64,000 bases of DNA, taken from contig NC_092700.1 in assembly GCF_964275005.1 (NCBI RefSeq), positions 22,863,674-22,927,673 on the forward strand, read 5' to 3'. Below are positions 25,457 to 35,982 of the stretch, piece after piece. The notes below the pieces were generated by a model that did no database searches, was not told the origin of the DNA, and saw nothing but the letters and a program-made list of their open reading frames with translations. Made by a program: the position numbers and the translations under genes. Numbering within the stretch: the stretch's first letter is position 1; the number at the start of each line of letters is the position of its first letter. This stretch comes from Diadema setosum (taxonomy: Eukaryota; Echinodermata; Echinoidea; Diadematoida; Diadematidae).

Positions 25457-26171
25457 GCGGGGGGGGGGAAAGAGAGGGAGAGAGAGAGAGAGAGAGAGAA
25501 AGAAAGAAACTATTCCCTCAGAATGAGGTACTCGGTAAGCAAAAGACAAATTTAGTGACATTATATTCCTTTATTTTTCTTGTTGTTACATACATTCATG
25601 ACAAAGATTTTTTCCTTACCACCAGGAAGCCTGTCGGAGGACTATCTGACATTGTAACTGCTTATACTATATTCACAGCGCATTTCAAGTATTGAAATCA
25701 ATTGAGTATGTATATCAATGAATGAAGAGCTTGTTATCACGTCTTCAGTGGAGAATGTCCATTGTATACAATTTAGAAAAAATCAATCAAATCTAAAATA
25801 AGTCAAGTAGAGATAAAAAGAGAAGAAAGCACAATATCCCCAACCAAACCAAACCAGACAGACATACAAGCTGACTGAAATAGACAATATCAAATTCAGA
25901 CAAAATAACTCGAAAATTTTCACGTCAGGCGTGACGACAAAATTGATCATCACTTTGCATTTTGTGAAGATTCTCAAAGATGGTCCGTCAAAATCCTGCC
26001 TTTGACCTCTTTGTGTGTCTCCTCATGTTACAGAGTTACTGGTATGCAGGCAACCTCGTGATCTCTTACGCCAGTGGGCTGGTCCTCTCTCTGCTCATCG
26101 AAGGGCCTGCCATGGGGCTGGAAAAGGTCTTTTTTGGCGCCCACAAAATGCCAAAAGTCAAACGTAACTAG
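11932..26171 (+). CDS. NRF-6-like transmembrane acyltransferase, complete, 16 exons, 846 aa
   Basis: Exons: 11932-12070, 12447-12547, 12997-13165, 13862-14037, 14613-14691, 15654-15738, 16451-16902, 17711-17878, 18548-18641, 19131-19410, 20001-20080, 20946-21050, 22965-23112, 23773-23956, 24850-24992, 26034-26171. All borders are GT-AG, phases agree throughout and the total is 2541 nt. I chose the start at 11932 because it opens a signal peptide (LLTVCLITSRTAMA). Residues about 40-250 form the extracellular NRF domain (GNIWLCEM, GKYCYRR, GTCWPGTCTQEEI). A membrane helix is at about 250-271, an acidic loop at 272-400, and the acyltransferase-3 domain at about 410-846. That domain shows LNGIRVLSMFWVILGH, SVDTFFLLSGLLVTH, FHRWWRLTP, WWTHPLYINN and YAKPYTRIQPYLVGMALGYI. 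In nematodes such proteins affect lipid handling and fluoxetine response; the substrate here is unknown. The least certain borders are those of exons 6 and 7. Confidence 0.93.
14085..14262. repeat. (ATCT)n and (AT)n microsatellites
   Basis: Tetranucleotide ATCT repeats run into an (AT)n tract. They lie just after the exon 4 donor of the NRF-6-like gene and extend that exon's frame artificially. Confidence 0.95.
14735..14992. repeat. (CAA)n and (TTG)n facing each other
   Basis: A (CAA)n tract at about 14735-14790 and its complement (TTG)n at about 14956-14992 lie about 165 bases apart in intron 5 of the NRF-6-like gene. Confidence 0.9.
15820..15975. repeat. (TATC)n, (CT)n and (AT)n microsatellites
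   Basis: Mixed pyrimidine-rich and AT repeats in intron 6 of the NRF-6-like gene. A (CA)n tract follows at about 16082-16122. Confidence 0.9.
17358..17435. repeat. Poly-A and (CAA)n tract
   Basis: About 35 A residues followed by CAA repeats, in intron 7 of the NRF-6-like gene. Confidence 0.9.
18338..18480. repeat. (ATT)n and (ATC)n trinucleotide tracts
   Basis: Pure ATT repeat, then mixed CAT/CGT repeats, in intron 8 shortly before exon 9 of the NRF-6-like gene. Confidence 0.9.
21820..21975. repeat. Duplicated GGAAATGGAAGGGGA unit, each copy with a long poly-T
   Basis: Two copies of AACCCGGAAATGGAAGGGGA, at about 21817 and 21892, are each followed by a poly-T run: about 24 T at 21850 and about 40 T at 21930. 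This looks like a short tandem duplication that includes the homopolymer, inside intron 12 of the NRF-6-like gene. Confidence 0.8.
22424..22802 (-). mobile_element. Penelope-like retroelement 3' fragment
   Basis: The minus strand from about 22690 to 22520 reads IEWDEALIIDFE, then ALNRDSGYTLSPIYGPVI. This matches the C-terminal region after the GIY-YIG nuclease of Penelope-like elements as I recall it (IDW...VIDRE...RRHHPSLNRDGG...LP.IYD). The coding piece sits between two inverted copies of a ~75-bp sequence (TTTTAACTTCTACCAGCC on one side, TAGTAGAAGCTAAAACTTTT on the other). Such paired terminal repeats are known in this family. The reverse-transcriptase part is absent, so this is a truncated, old copy. 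Confidence 0.75.
24074..24639. mobile_element. TTAA-bordered foldback MITE, ~566 bp, copy 1
   Basis: Starts TTAAAGGACAAGTTCACCTT and ends with the reverse complement (AAGGTGAACTTGTCCTTTAA). The inverted arms extend over about 150 bp, including TTAGTAGAA and CAAAAGTTATGAA. It has no coding capacity. Other copies are at 49604-50169 and 61983-62548, with a collapsed one at 43370-43565. It lies in intron 14 of the NRF-6-like gene. Confidence 0.9.
25088..25376 (-). mobile_element. tRNA-derived SINE
   Basis: On the minus strand the head at about 25376-25300 has a tRNA-like A box (TTGGCTCAGTAGCGCG) and B box (GGGTTCGATACCC), spaced as in RNA polymerase III promoters. A non-tRNA body follows that includes GTGCACGTTAAAGATCCCAC. 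No tRNA fold or 3' CCA context is preserved, so this is a SINE and not a functional tRNA gene. It lies in intron 15 of the NRF-6-like gene. Confidence 0.8.
25380..25503. repeat. (GATA)n and (GA)n microsatellites
   Basis: Pure ATAG repeats, then a G run, then (GA)n, immediately beside the head end of the SINE. Confidence 0.95.
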
Positions 26172-26703
26172 AGTGCAGACGACAGCGAATTTAACGGTAC
26201 GCGCTCAGACTTACGTGGTAAATCACGGTGCAGCATATTTTCGAAGAAATACTGCTAACATCGCCTAAGTCGGGAGCGGCCATACGAAGGGACGGGAAAA
26301 AGTCCTCCGACTTACCTGAATACCGACTTAATGGTTATACAACAGAATCTACACAGTCATGTTTATCTTCATCCAGGATATGATTTTTCCTTCGACTTAG
26401 CCACTTATTTTTCGACATAGGCAAAGGTCTACTATACATATACATGTGACTTTGCATTGACTGCATAATATTTCTCATCGCTACTTCTGTGGTCAGCAAG
26501 AATTAACAGCTGCTTTTCTTCAATATCTTCAGAATTTCGAAGACCCAGTTGTAGGACACAGGAGGATTGAGGGGAGGCTGTGAGTTACAACACACTAAAA
26601 ATAGTTTATCATCGCATGTGACATTTGGAGGGACACACATCCACATGTAAGGCCTGCATCTACATCGTTACCATGGTTATTGCAGTATGTCATGGTGATT
26701 TCC

Positions 26704-26709
26704 AATAAA
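26704..26709 (+). terminator. Poly(A) signal of the NRF-6-like gene
   Basis: AATAAA about 530 bases after the stop at 26169-26171. I see no earlier canonical signal, which implies a 3' UTR of roughly 550 bases. Confidence 0.6.
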
Positions 26710-26724
26710 TTTTACCTGAGAATA

Positions 26725-27860
26725 CCCGAGATGCGCTACCCGAATAGGAGGTCCCAATATATAGCAGCGTTTAAGACAACGTGAGTTACGTGACTGTGTA
26801 ATTCTTACCACTTGATGTGTTGGGAACCCTCCACAATACAATATCTTTAAGCTAGTATCAGATGACCATATGCCTACACATGAAGACTTTAAATTACGAT
26901 TAAAATGTCACTATCATTGATTTCTGTTGCGTGCAAGATTTGACTCATAACTGCTTAAAATTATTACAACTACTTCCTCAAAGAAAGGGCGGGTTAACTT
27001 CAGGGATTTATCGGTACCTTAACAATTTCAACCAGTCAACTAACATAATTATATTACTATTCACTCTAAGGATGTATTCATTTCGTACAATCTGCGCCTG
27101 ATTAAATTTGCATCTCGTAATATTTTTGGCTGTTTGGACGGGCTACAACATCGCCATTCAGGGGTCCTATACTTCACAAAGTACTACAATGTATATTGAT
27201 ATTCAGGGAAGAAAATTTTAGAAGAATGATGCGAAGATTAAGTAAGTGTTGTGGATTGAGAATAAAATCTGACATCTGCTTATTCCACTGAATTCCTTGT
27301 TGTATATCAGGAAAGTGTTAGTGTGTTATTTTCAAATCAGTGTGGGAAGCGGCAATTCAAGTTGCCATCCCTTGTGATGATATGTATGATGTTTTACAGG
27401 TGTGACGCCATTCACGGTGCAAGTCTGATGTGCCGTAATTTAAGATCTATTTCAGAGGTGTCTGGACGCGGGTACAGTGAATACGTTTTCCGAGTGCCTC
27501 CCCCACCCCCCTCCCCCCGCGTTCACACGCAGAAACAGACAGAAAGCAGGAAAGACATACACACACACATACACACACACACACATTGCATAGAAACACA
27601 GGAAAATACGTGAATCAAACTCACACCGTCGGTATGGGTATACATACTTATCCCCGAGAGCATTCCAAAACATCCACATCTCGCTTTCAAGCATGTATTC
27701 ACATGCCAAAAACTCCTGTATATTCTGCATTCTTCCAATTAATTTTGCTTTGCAAATATTAATTTAGATATGTTTCTGCCACAAAAAAAAAGAAAAATTG
27801 TAAATTTATAACACCTGATAATTAATCTTGTAACAAATGTACAACGTGGTGTAATGTACT
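26725..27860. other. Intergenic; no gene seen
   Basis: AT-rich DNA with a poly-C-rich stretch and a (CA)n tract at about 27500-27585. No supported exon on either strand. Confidence 0.6.
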
Positions 27861-28008
27861 GGGGCCCGTTTCATAAAACTTATCATCAGTGACAAGTTGT
27901 CATAGATGTGACAAGCTACTGAAATCCTTGCACCTGATTGGCTGAGAGCAAATTTGTCATAGAAATGTGGCAGTTGTCACTGATGACAAGGTTTATGAAA
28001 CGGGCCCC
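27861..28008. mobile_element. GTTTCATAAA-type palindromic MITE, 148 bp
   Basis: Perfectly matched ends, GGGGCCCGTTTCATAAA and its mirror TTTATGAAACGGGCCCC. Inner arms ATCAGTGACAAGTTGTCA and CAGTTGTCACTGATGAC are also inverted. It has the same terminal logic as the array at 7322-8170 and shares inner motifs with 54144-54308. Confidence 0.85.
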
Positions 28009-31000
28009 TGGTGTGCATTATTTTCATTGACTGTGACTAGGTGAATTATGTGCACAAAGTTTGATTGTCAAATGAGGACCACTCACATACACACAACCAT
28101 TGATGATAAGTACATATTTTATTGCAAAATACATTCCTACTTGTGCTCACATTTTAAACCAGATAACGAGTATCAAGTGTCTGTGTAACACAAGTAATGT
28201 ACATAGAAATACATCAGTTTAGAATGTACAGTCCTGGAATATTTTGAAACACTTATGATACATGTACATTTATTGCAAAAATACAAACATTTCTGACACA
28301 AGAAATGAATACAAAGGTACACAGTGGGTATAAAATCATGGACGGTGCTTCATTTTACATCTCTGTGTATGACATATAGGAATACTCTTGACAGAAATGG
28401 CTAATTCTAAGTTAACTTTCAAAATACAGCGTACAAGTAAATACAATGCCTATGACTGACTGGCTGCATGAATTCCTGATCTCTAAAGCAATAAAAACTT
28501 ATCCAAAATAGAAAACCTTGACCAAGGTTTGAATGTGCAACTCAAGAGCACGAGCAATAAATCATATTTCTATCTTTCTATAAGGGCTCTCATGCAAAAC
28601 ATGTAAAACAGGAATACACATAACTAGTTTATATAGAAGGCACAAAACTACCGTGTAAAAGCACTTGTATCATATTCATGAACAAAAAGGCAAAATGGAC
28701 ATACAATAATTTGTGTATTCATACCTGGAAGTTTACACTATATTTTCTCATTTTGACATTTATGTTTTTAGTGTCCTATCTGCCCCTCCACTTTAAATCT
28801 TACTTTGATGTGTAATAATCAATAACACATATTTCACAAGTAATCTTTCAGATGGATATTTACATTCTCATTTGCAGCTATGAAAGCTAATATTCAGATA
28901 TGAATTGGCTGTTTATGAATATCATATGATAACATTAAATGGAAGGACAGTCAATGATAAACAATTCGAAGGTAATGACTTCTAACACATACACACCATT
29001 TTTTTTTTTTTAATGTCAAAATGTGAGGACCCATATAAACCCACCATGTAGTGTAAATAGACATTACTGTTTTGATTTTCTCAAAAGTGGGGTTGAAGGA
29101 ATTCATAAAAACAATTTGTCTCACTTGAAAAGCTTAACTAATTTGAATAGATGAACTGAGAACGTACAGTTCATTCGTATCCACACTTCATACACAACTA
29201 GAATTCACAACACACAGCAAAGGCTTACTTGAGGTTCATGCAAGCCTCGCTTGATTTTTAAACGGCTATAGAAATTGCACAACACATTATCTGACTAGAA
29301 CACAGAACTTTACAAAGAGCAGCAGGTGGAGTAAATAGTTAATCACTACACCAATGTAAACGTATTGCGTCAACTCATACGATACCAAAATAGCCTGACT
29401 GCAACCATGAAATTTGAAACAAATTTTGTTGACACTGTTTTAGTTTCCTGTCCCATCTAATTGATGAATGTGAATGACATCATGAAAACTGACAAGTAAA
29501 CTCAAAGTTCTGATGCAAACAATCAGGAATCTTAAATTTCTGGTGCATGATCATAAAATATTTGCAACAATCATTGAATAATAACATTTACTTTGAAATT
29601 TAACAGCTTTAATATATTGGACATTCAAAGTGGCACATGTCAGCTTTTAACTTGATTTTGCAATAAGGCTTGCCTCGTTGCAACTATTCTACATATGGCT
29701 GTAGTTCAGAAATATCAAGCACTTGGGAAACAGTGCAAGGCATTGAATTTCAAGAAACAAACAAAACTTAACACATGCTCTAAAGCTATCAGTATTCCCA
29801 TGTACAACTTTTCACAGGCAGTGCAGTCTGCACAACTGCCAAACTGAATGATGTCTTAAAATTTTGTGTAGAGGAATCTGATCACATGCCTCATGTGAAT
29901 AGTCCACTTTGCTTTACTGGGTGGGCATCATTGGAAAAAGAAAATATTCACATATGTCAGACATTTTGCAGATACATTTGTAGACGGGTAGCCCAGTCTC
30001 CAGCCTAGAATCGAGGCTACCATATTGGCAGCGACAATGTCTAAATACACACATGCCATCTACAAATATGTAGGCTATTAGCAGCCCGCTTGGTATTGCT
30101 GGGCTAATGCACCAATTTTATATAAAGACACTTTATACCAAAACACATGGCAAAAATGCAAAGGGCATATTAGTCTCATTCAAGACTGATGCATGTGTGT
30201 CATACACAACTTGTATTAAAGGAAATGTTAAGAGCTTATGTCAGAGAAGTGAGGGTTTTATAATGGCTGGCAAACCCTGTCTCCCTCCAATGTTTACTGC
30301 CTGTGCATGTGCATTATTTCCATTCAAGACTGACGTAATTGACTGACGTAAACGTACACAGCATCAGGATAATGTTTGACCTCATAAGGCATCATTTGGC
30401 AAGTTTTTGCTTGTACACTAAATGTAATCTAGTCCAGTGCTTCTCAACCTTTTCTATTAACCCAACACCCACCTTGGCTCCTGCAACATATTTTCGAGGC
30501 CCAGTTAGATCAAAAACAAATCTTTTTAAATTCATTTTTGGTCAGCACTGTGGCCCGCCAGAGGGAGCTTCGCGGCCAACAGGTGGGGCAGCAGCCCACC
30601 AGTTGAGAAGCACTCATCTAGTCCACTCTCACAGGGCCTCAAGCATGATAGCTAACACACTCCATGCATATTTTGCCTTTAACTGTGTCAAAAACAGAGC
30701 AGTTGTGCACATGCAAGACACTAGAATTCTGGGATCTGGATGTGTAGTAGTGTTGCAATTCAAGGAAGTGGTTCAATACCCTACCATGAATAGCAGAGAT
30801 GGATGGAGAAGCGAGTGTCAATCCTCTTCAAGGAGCACGGTTAGGGAATTTCCCCTTTTGAAGATGATGAAAACTGCATCAGTGCTCATACACAGGGGAC
30901 AATATTAAAGGGCGTTTCACACGTCTACAACCACCATGGAATGTATGATGAACACGATTATTCATTCATTACTCGTACATGACACACCCCATCTATCCAG

Positions 31001-31010
31001 GGTTGCATCA
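28009..31010. other. Intergenic; no gene seen apart from an hAT MITE
   Basis: About 3 kb of AT-rich single-copy-looking sequence with no supported exon. It could hold an extended 3' UTR of the minus-strand gene if its first poly(A) signal is skipped: further minus-strand AATAAA signals lie near 28118 and 28268. Confidence 0.5.
30435..30615. mobile_element. Non-autonomous hAT transposon with exact 8-bp target duplication
   Basis: The ends CAGTGCTTCTCAAC and GTTGAGAAGCACT are inverted and are flanked on both sides by ATCTAGTC (30427-30434 and 30616-30623). An 8-bp duplication with CAGTG.TTCTCAAC ends is the hallmark of Charlie-like hAT elements. At 181 bp there is no room for a transposase. 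Confidence 0.92.
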
Positions 31011-31016
31011 TTTATT
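31011..31016 (-). terminator. Poly(A) signal of the small minus-strand gene
   Basis: AATAAA on the minus strand about 160 bases after the stop codon at 31174-31176, the first canonical signal downstream. Confidence 0.6.
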
Positions 31017-31173
31017 ACAAGCTTGCATTTACACATGATGACAAACATAAATGTCAAGTATGTTACATCTCTAGCAAAAAACAAAACAAAAACAAAACAA
31101 AACAACAACAACAAAAATAAAACAAAACAAAACAAGACAAAGAAAAAACATAAATATCTGGAATGTCCAACTC

Positions 31174-34100
31174 TCAGCTGAGATCTCGATCGATGGTCAG
31201 CCCTCGTTCGTCTTCAAGCAGCGTCTCCACCCTCGATCTCTGTGGGGAGGATATACCAACAAAAGGCACGGTGAGATTTCCACGGAACATGGTGACATAT
31301 CTTTGACATTTACTCCATCTGCAACGTGCTTATGACCCATTGTCAACAATTGGATGTTTGATTTTATGTCAGTGAAATTCTGTCAACATTGCAGAGAAAA
31401 TTTACGTTGAGAGTATACAACAGACCCAGCTGATTTTTCTGCAAGTTATGTCAGTACCAATAAATTGCAGTTGTTCTCTGTTGTTCAAATGTAAATATCT
31501 AAAATCAATTAAATACTGCATGCTCAAACAACATTTATACACACTTTCTCACGTACAGCAAATAGATACATACATCTGTAAATTCACATCACTTTGTCTA
31601 CCTCTCTCAAATTTACTTTCTGTTTATGTATGTGCTATTTGTGTGTGTATGCATTTGATATATCAGGTCTCCACACTAACTTTTATTTTTGGTGGCCCAA
31701 AGGCAAACATCCAACCTTTTTTGGTGGCCCAATCAGGCCACCAAATTCTTCATTTATTGAATGAAATTTTGGTGGACCGACGTGCATTTTTGGTTGTGGC
31801 CCCAGGCCACCAGGCCACCATTAGTGTCAAGCCCTGGATATATGTACATTGCATGATCACATACACAAAATGAATACATATACACTGTTTGATTACACTA
31901 ATGGACAAGCATTGCAAAAGAAAATTATAATTGCAATGACATCATTTAACATCAACTTCAGTAGCTTCAATGCAGTTGGATATCATGGCAAAGATTGCAA
32001 GGCTCCATATGTGGGGGAAAAGAGGAGAAGTGGTGACCTACCTCAAGTTTGTCTAAACTGTCCCCTGGGCTGGACTTGTCCGGTACGGCTGGAACCATGG
32101 CTTGGAGACGTACTGCCTTGATGGCTGATGGCTGGCAAGATATGAGATGTTTGACCTCTTGGGCCTGGGTTGGAGAGATCAGAGAGATATACATTGGTAT
32201 AGAACATGTTGGTATACTGGAATAGATGTACAGTGCACTCCTGTTATAATGAACACGGTTATAATGAAATTCTGCATGGTTACAGTGAAGTAAAAATTCA
32301 GGCTGCAAAATTATCCGCTCTATGTCTTTTCCCTGTTTATTTGTCCAATTATAACAAAATTTCAATATAACGAAACAAAACTACCTGTCCCTAGGACTTC
32401 GTAATAATTATGGTCCCCTGTACTTGTACTTAATCATTACACATATGATATACACTTACACACACAGACATAGATATATACCACCAACTGATATACAGTT
32501 AACTCTGTGTGTGAGTCAAACATCATGTCCTTGAAAAAGACAAAATAATACAGATTTTTGTCATTGTTTTCTTTTATTCTGCTCTCATGTCAAAACTAAA
32601 CAAATTTGTGCATTTCCACAGAAAATTCATATATACTGTGATGATATCAGCAAATATTGAAGGATGTTACCAGCACACTTAGTATCTGAAGCATTTGGCA
32701 AACATTTCTGTAGCATGCATGCCTGTGGAAAATGCAAAATATATAATTTTGATATTTTTTTTTCTTTATTTCAAGTCAACTATTTGAATAAGAAAACAAC
32801 AACACAAAACACACATTCTTGTAAAATATATGTCATTAAGTTTGTCACTGATTACCCAAGGCACAAGTATTAAAAAATTCAAATATGTTTCTTGCTAACA
32901 CGGAAGGGAAAAATACTCACTCTGTTTGCTTGGTATCTTAGCCTCATGACTCGTAATCTGTTCCTTGCCTCTGCAGCTCTGCATTGACAGAACGAAAGAA
33001 AAAAGATATCAAACGTCTTTCTTCCAGCAACCCTGGATGAAACAAAGGTTTGATAAAACCACTAATTTTCAGCATTGGACCTGCTGATGATACTGGCTTG
33101 ATATCACAACAAATTTCTACTGAATTCAGGCAGATTTTCATCAGGATGCTTGATATATTAGTTTTTGCTTTCTGATGTCACCTCAATCATCCAAGTCTAC
33201 ATGTAACAGCTTTCAATGTCAAAAAGACATCTTCATTAAACGCAAAATCAGTGGACTGCAGTGGATTGACTGCTCATTCCAGTCTGCAAATTATTTACAT
33301 CTATGGAGGATGTCTGATCTTCACACATCAAAAACTGCCACAGGTAAGTCTGGGTTTTCACCATGATATGCAAGCATTCAAGCCAGATTTCCTCTGCACT
33401 TTAACCAATAGACACCTGCCTGAGTATATTTAGGACTCGTCGTCAATGGGAAAGGCTAATGTATGACGTGTGTTGACTTACTACGTGTCCAATCCTCGCG
33501 ACAGCAATCATTTCCACATTGCAATATGTAGTACAGTTGCAATTGTATCATTCTTTATTAAATGTTTTACATGATCCAAACCACAGCGAATAAATGATCT
33601 GACGAACGAAGGATTGTCCAATGCGCTTTTTCTGATAATTATTCTGGCACTCACCAAGAACCAACAATAATCGACTTGTAAGTTTATAAAGTTTCCTTGT
33701 AATCAAAAGTATATTGTCCCTTTGAGCTGAATTCACACTTATAGTAAGTCAGTTTGCTAACAAGGCAACTTCTAGTACACCAAAAATGTACAGATTCAGT
33801 TTGGCTAAAATCAACATAACCCGATATCCCAGTGTCTGTGCATGCAAAGACAAAATGTTGAAAAATCCATGCAAAACTTGATTCAAGCACTATGTTACAA
33901 CAGCGGATATATAGAGTACCTTATACTGTATACGCCATATATTTCGCGAGTCTAAATTTTCCCGAATCGGGAATTCCCAACAATTTCGCGAGTGGTTAAA
34001 TTTGCGATCGTGGAGTCTTGTACTGAACGGAGAAATGTACATGCGTACGTCACGTCCACATCGGGATCAGAGTCATTATTTTCGCGTGTCTTTAATTTCG

Positions 34101-35923
34101 CGAATAGCACCTGACTTGCAAAATCCACGAAAATAAAAACCTCGCGAAATATTTGGCGTATACAGTAGTATATTTGAACAATCTACATATTACGTGTAAG
34201 ATTGTAGTTTTTTGCACATCCTTGGTATTAAATGTTAAACCTTTGTCAAATATCAAGGCTAATGTACTCACTTGAGTTGGCCTATCAGCTGGTTGTGCTT
34301 CTCATTCTCCAGGTCCACCTGGTTCTCCTTTCGTAGGTCCTCGGCCTGCTTCTTACCCAGATCCTGGACCCGCTTCTTGGAGTTGGCAATGGCTTCTGCC
34401 GTCTCCTTTGAAGGGTCCTCATACTGCAATAAAGACAAATTATTGACAATATAGCAACTTACATTTTACTTTATGAATACGAATATTGCCCAAAGCACTC
34501 TTGTAAAGTATGACGATTACACTGTAAGTGGACATGTTTCAAGTCCTATGCGTATGTCTCAGTTTTGTTGACAATCTTCGACTATACCCCCGTCTCCAAA
34601 ATACACCTTGTTTTGTGATAGCAGACATTTAACTAATGATTTCAACCTAGACTTGGCATTCAATGAAAAAAAAAAATGATTAAAATTTGACAATAACCAT
34701 TTACAACTAATCAAGGAATATCGCTCTTTTAGTACTCTTGTAAAGTTTAATGATGAAGTGGACATGTTTCATGTCCTATATAACAGGGCTCCACACTAAC
34801 TTTTATTTTTGGTGGCCCAAAGGCAAACATCCGACCTTTTTTGGTGGCCCGATCAGGCCACCAAATTCTTCATTTCTGAAATTTTGGTGGCCCGACGTGC
34901 GTTTTTGGTGGCCCTGGGCCACCGTTAGTGTCGAGCCCTGTATATAATCATACTCTGTTTTGTTGACAATCTTTTACCATACCCCATCTCCCAAATACAC
35001 CTTGTTTTGTGACAGCAGACATTCAACTAATAATTTCATCCAAGACTTGGCATACTAATCACCATGTGAATATCTGTAGCGTCTTTGCTATTCTTTGTAT
35101 TTTTGCCAAGTTAATGTATCGCTGGATTTCAGTAAAATTTTCCTCAGCTAGCCTCAGACAGTCAGAGTGGAAATTTCCATGCTTAGTTTGCTGACCTTCT
35201 ATTTGAGTTCAGACCAGTTATCTATAAACTTTTGTTGATGTTACAGCATGCCAACACAAATGCTACAACTCGCAGAGCTAGAGGCAAGTTCTTTCAAAAG
35301 CTCTGTGGACATATGGTGTGACTGAAAATTTGTCAAAATTTGTGCAATACATATTTCCATTTGCTACTTCTTACTCAAAAGATTATTGTGCATCATGACC
35401 CAGTTATAGTACACTGACAATGTTCAATACTTTACTAGACTCAACTCTTAAAACACAGCATGTCAATTTTTTTTTTTTTTTTTTTTTTTCAGGGGTCAGT
35501 CACTTACAGCCAAATATTTACTCCTCTGGGTTGGGTGCATGGCATTTAATTCTCTGGGGTTCAGCTTCTTCTTATTTCTGTACTTGAATCCGCCACTTTT
35601 TACGCTCAACGCATCATCCTTTGCCTGTAAAGAAAAAGGAGGATAAAAAAAAGAAGAAGTGGTAGATAAAACATTGATGTTCCAGTAAACTGCTTTTTAT
35701 GGACTATTGATTGTGAAAACATAATACAATTGTAACATCAAAGTGAAATTTTGGAGGTAGACTTCTTATGTAAGATTATACAGCATACACAAATCTAAAA
35801 CTGCTGTCATTTAATAATCCCAAGACATTTGATAGGTAACCTACATGTACATTCTACAATTTCATATGCTGCACACAGCCACGAAGATACAATGTACACA
35901 TGTATATCTCCCTTTTACAGTAA

Positions 35924-35982
<59 letters not shown>

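Noticed and set aside
30339-30908. 189-aa open frame
   Set aside because: It crosses the hAT MITE and intergenic DNA and has no family-like segment or splice structure.
31967-32365. Single-exon reading of the 132-aa minus-strand frame
   Set aside because: Only 32164-32042 is exon. The rest runs through intron and a MITE.
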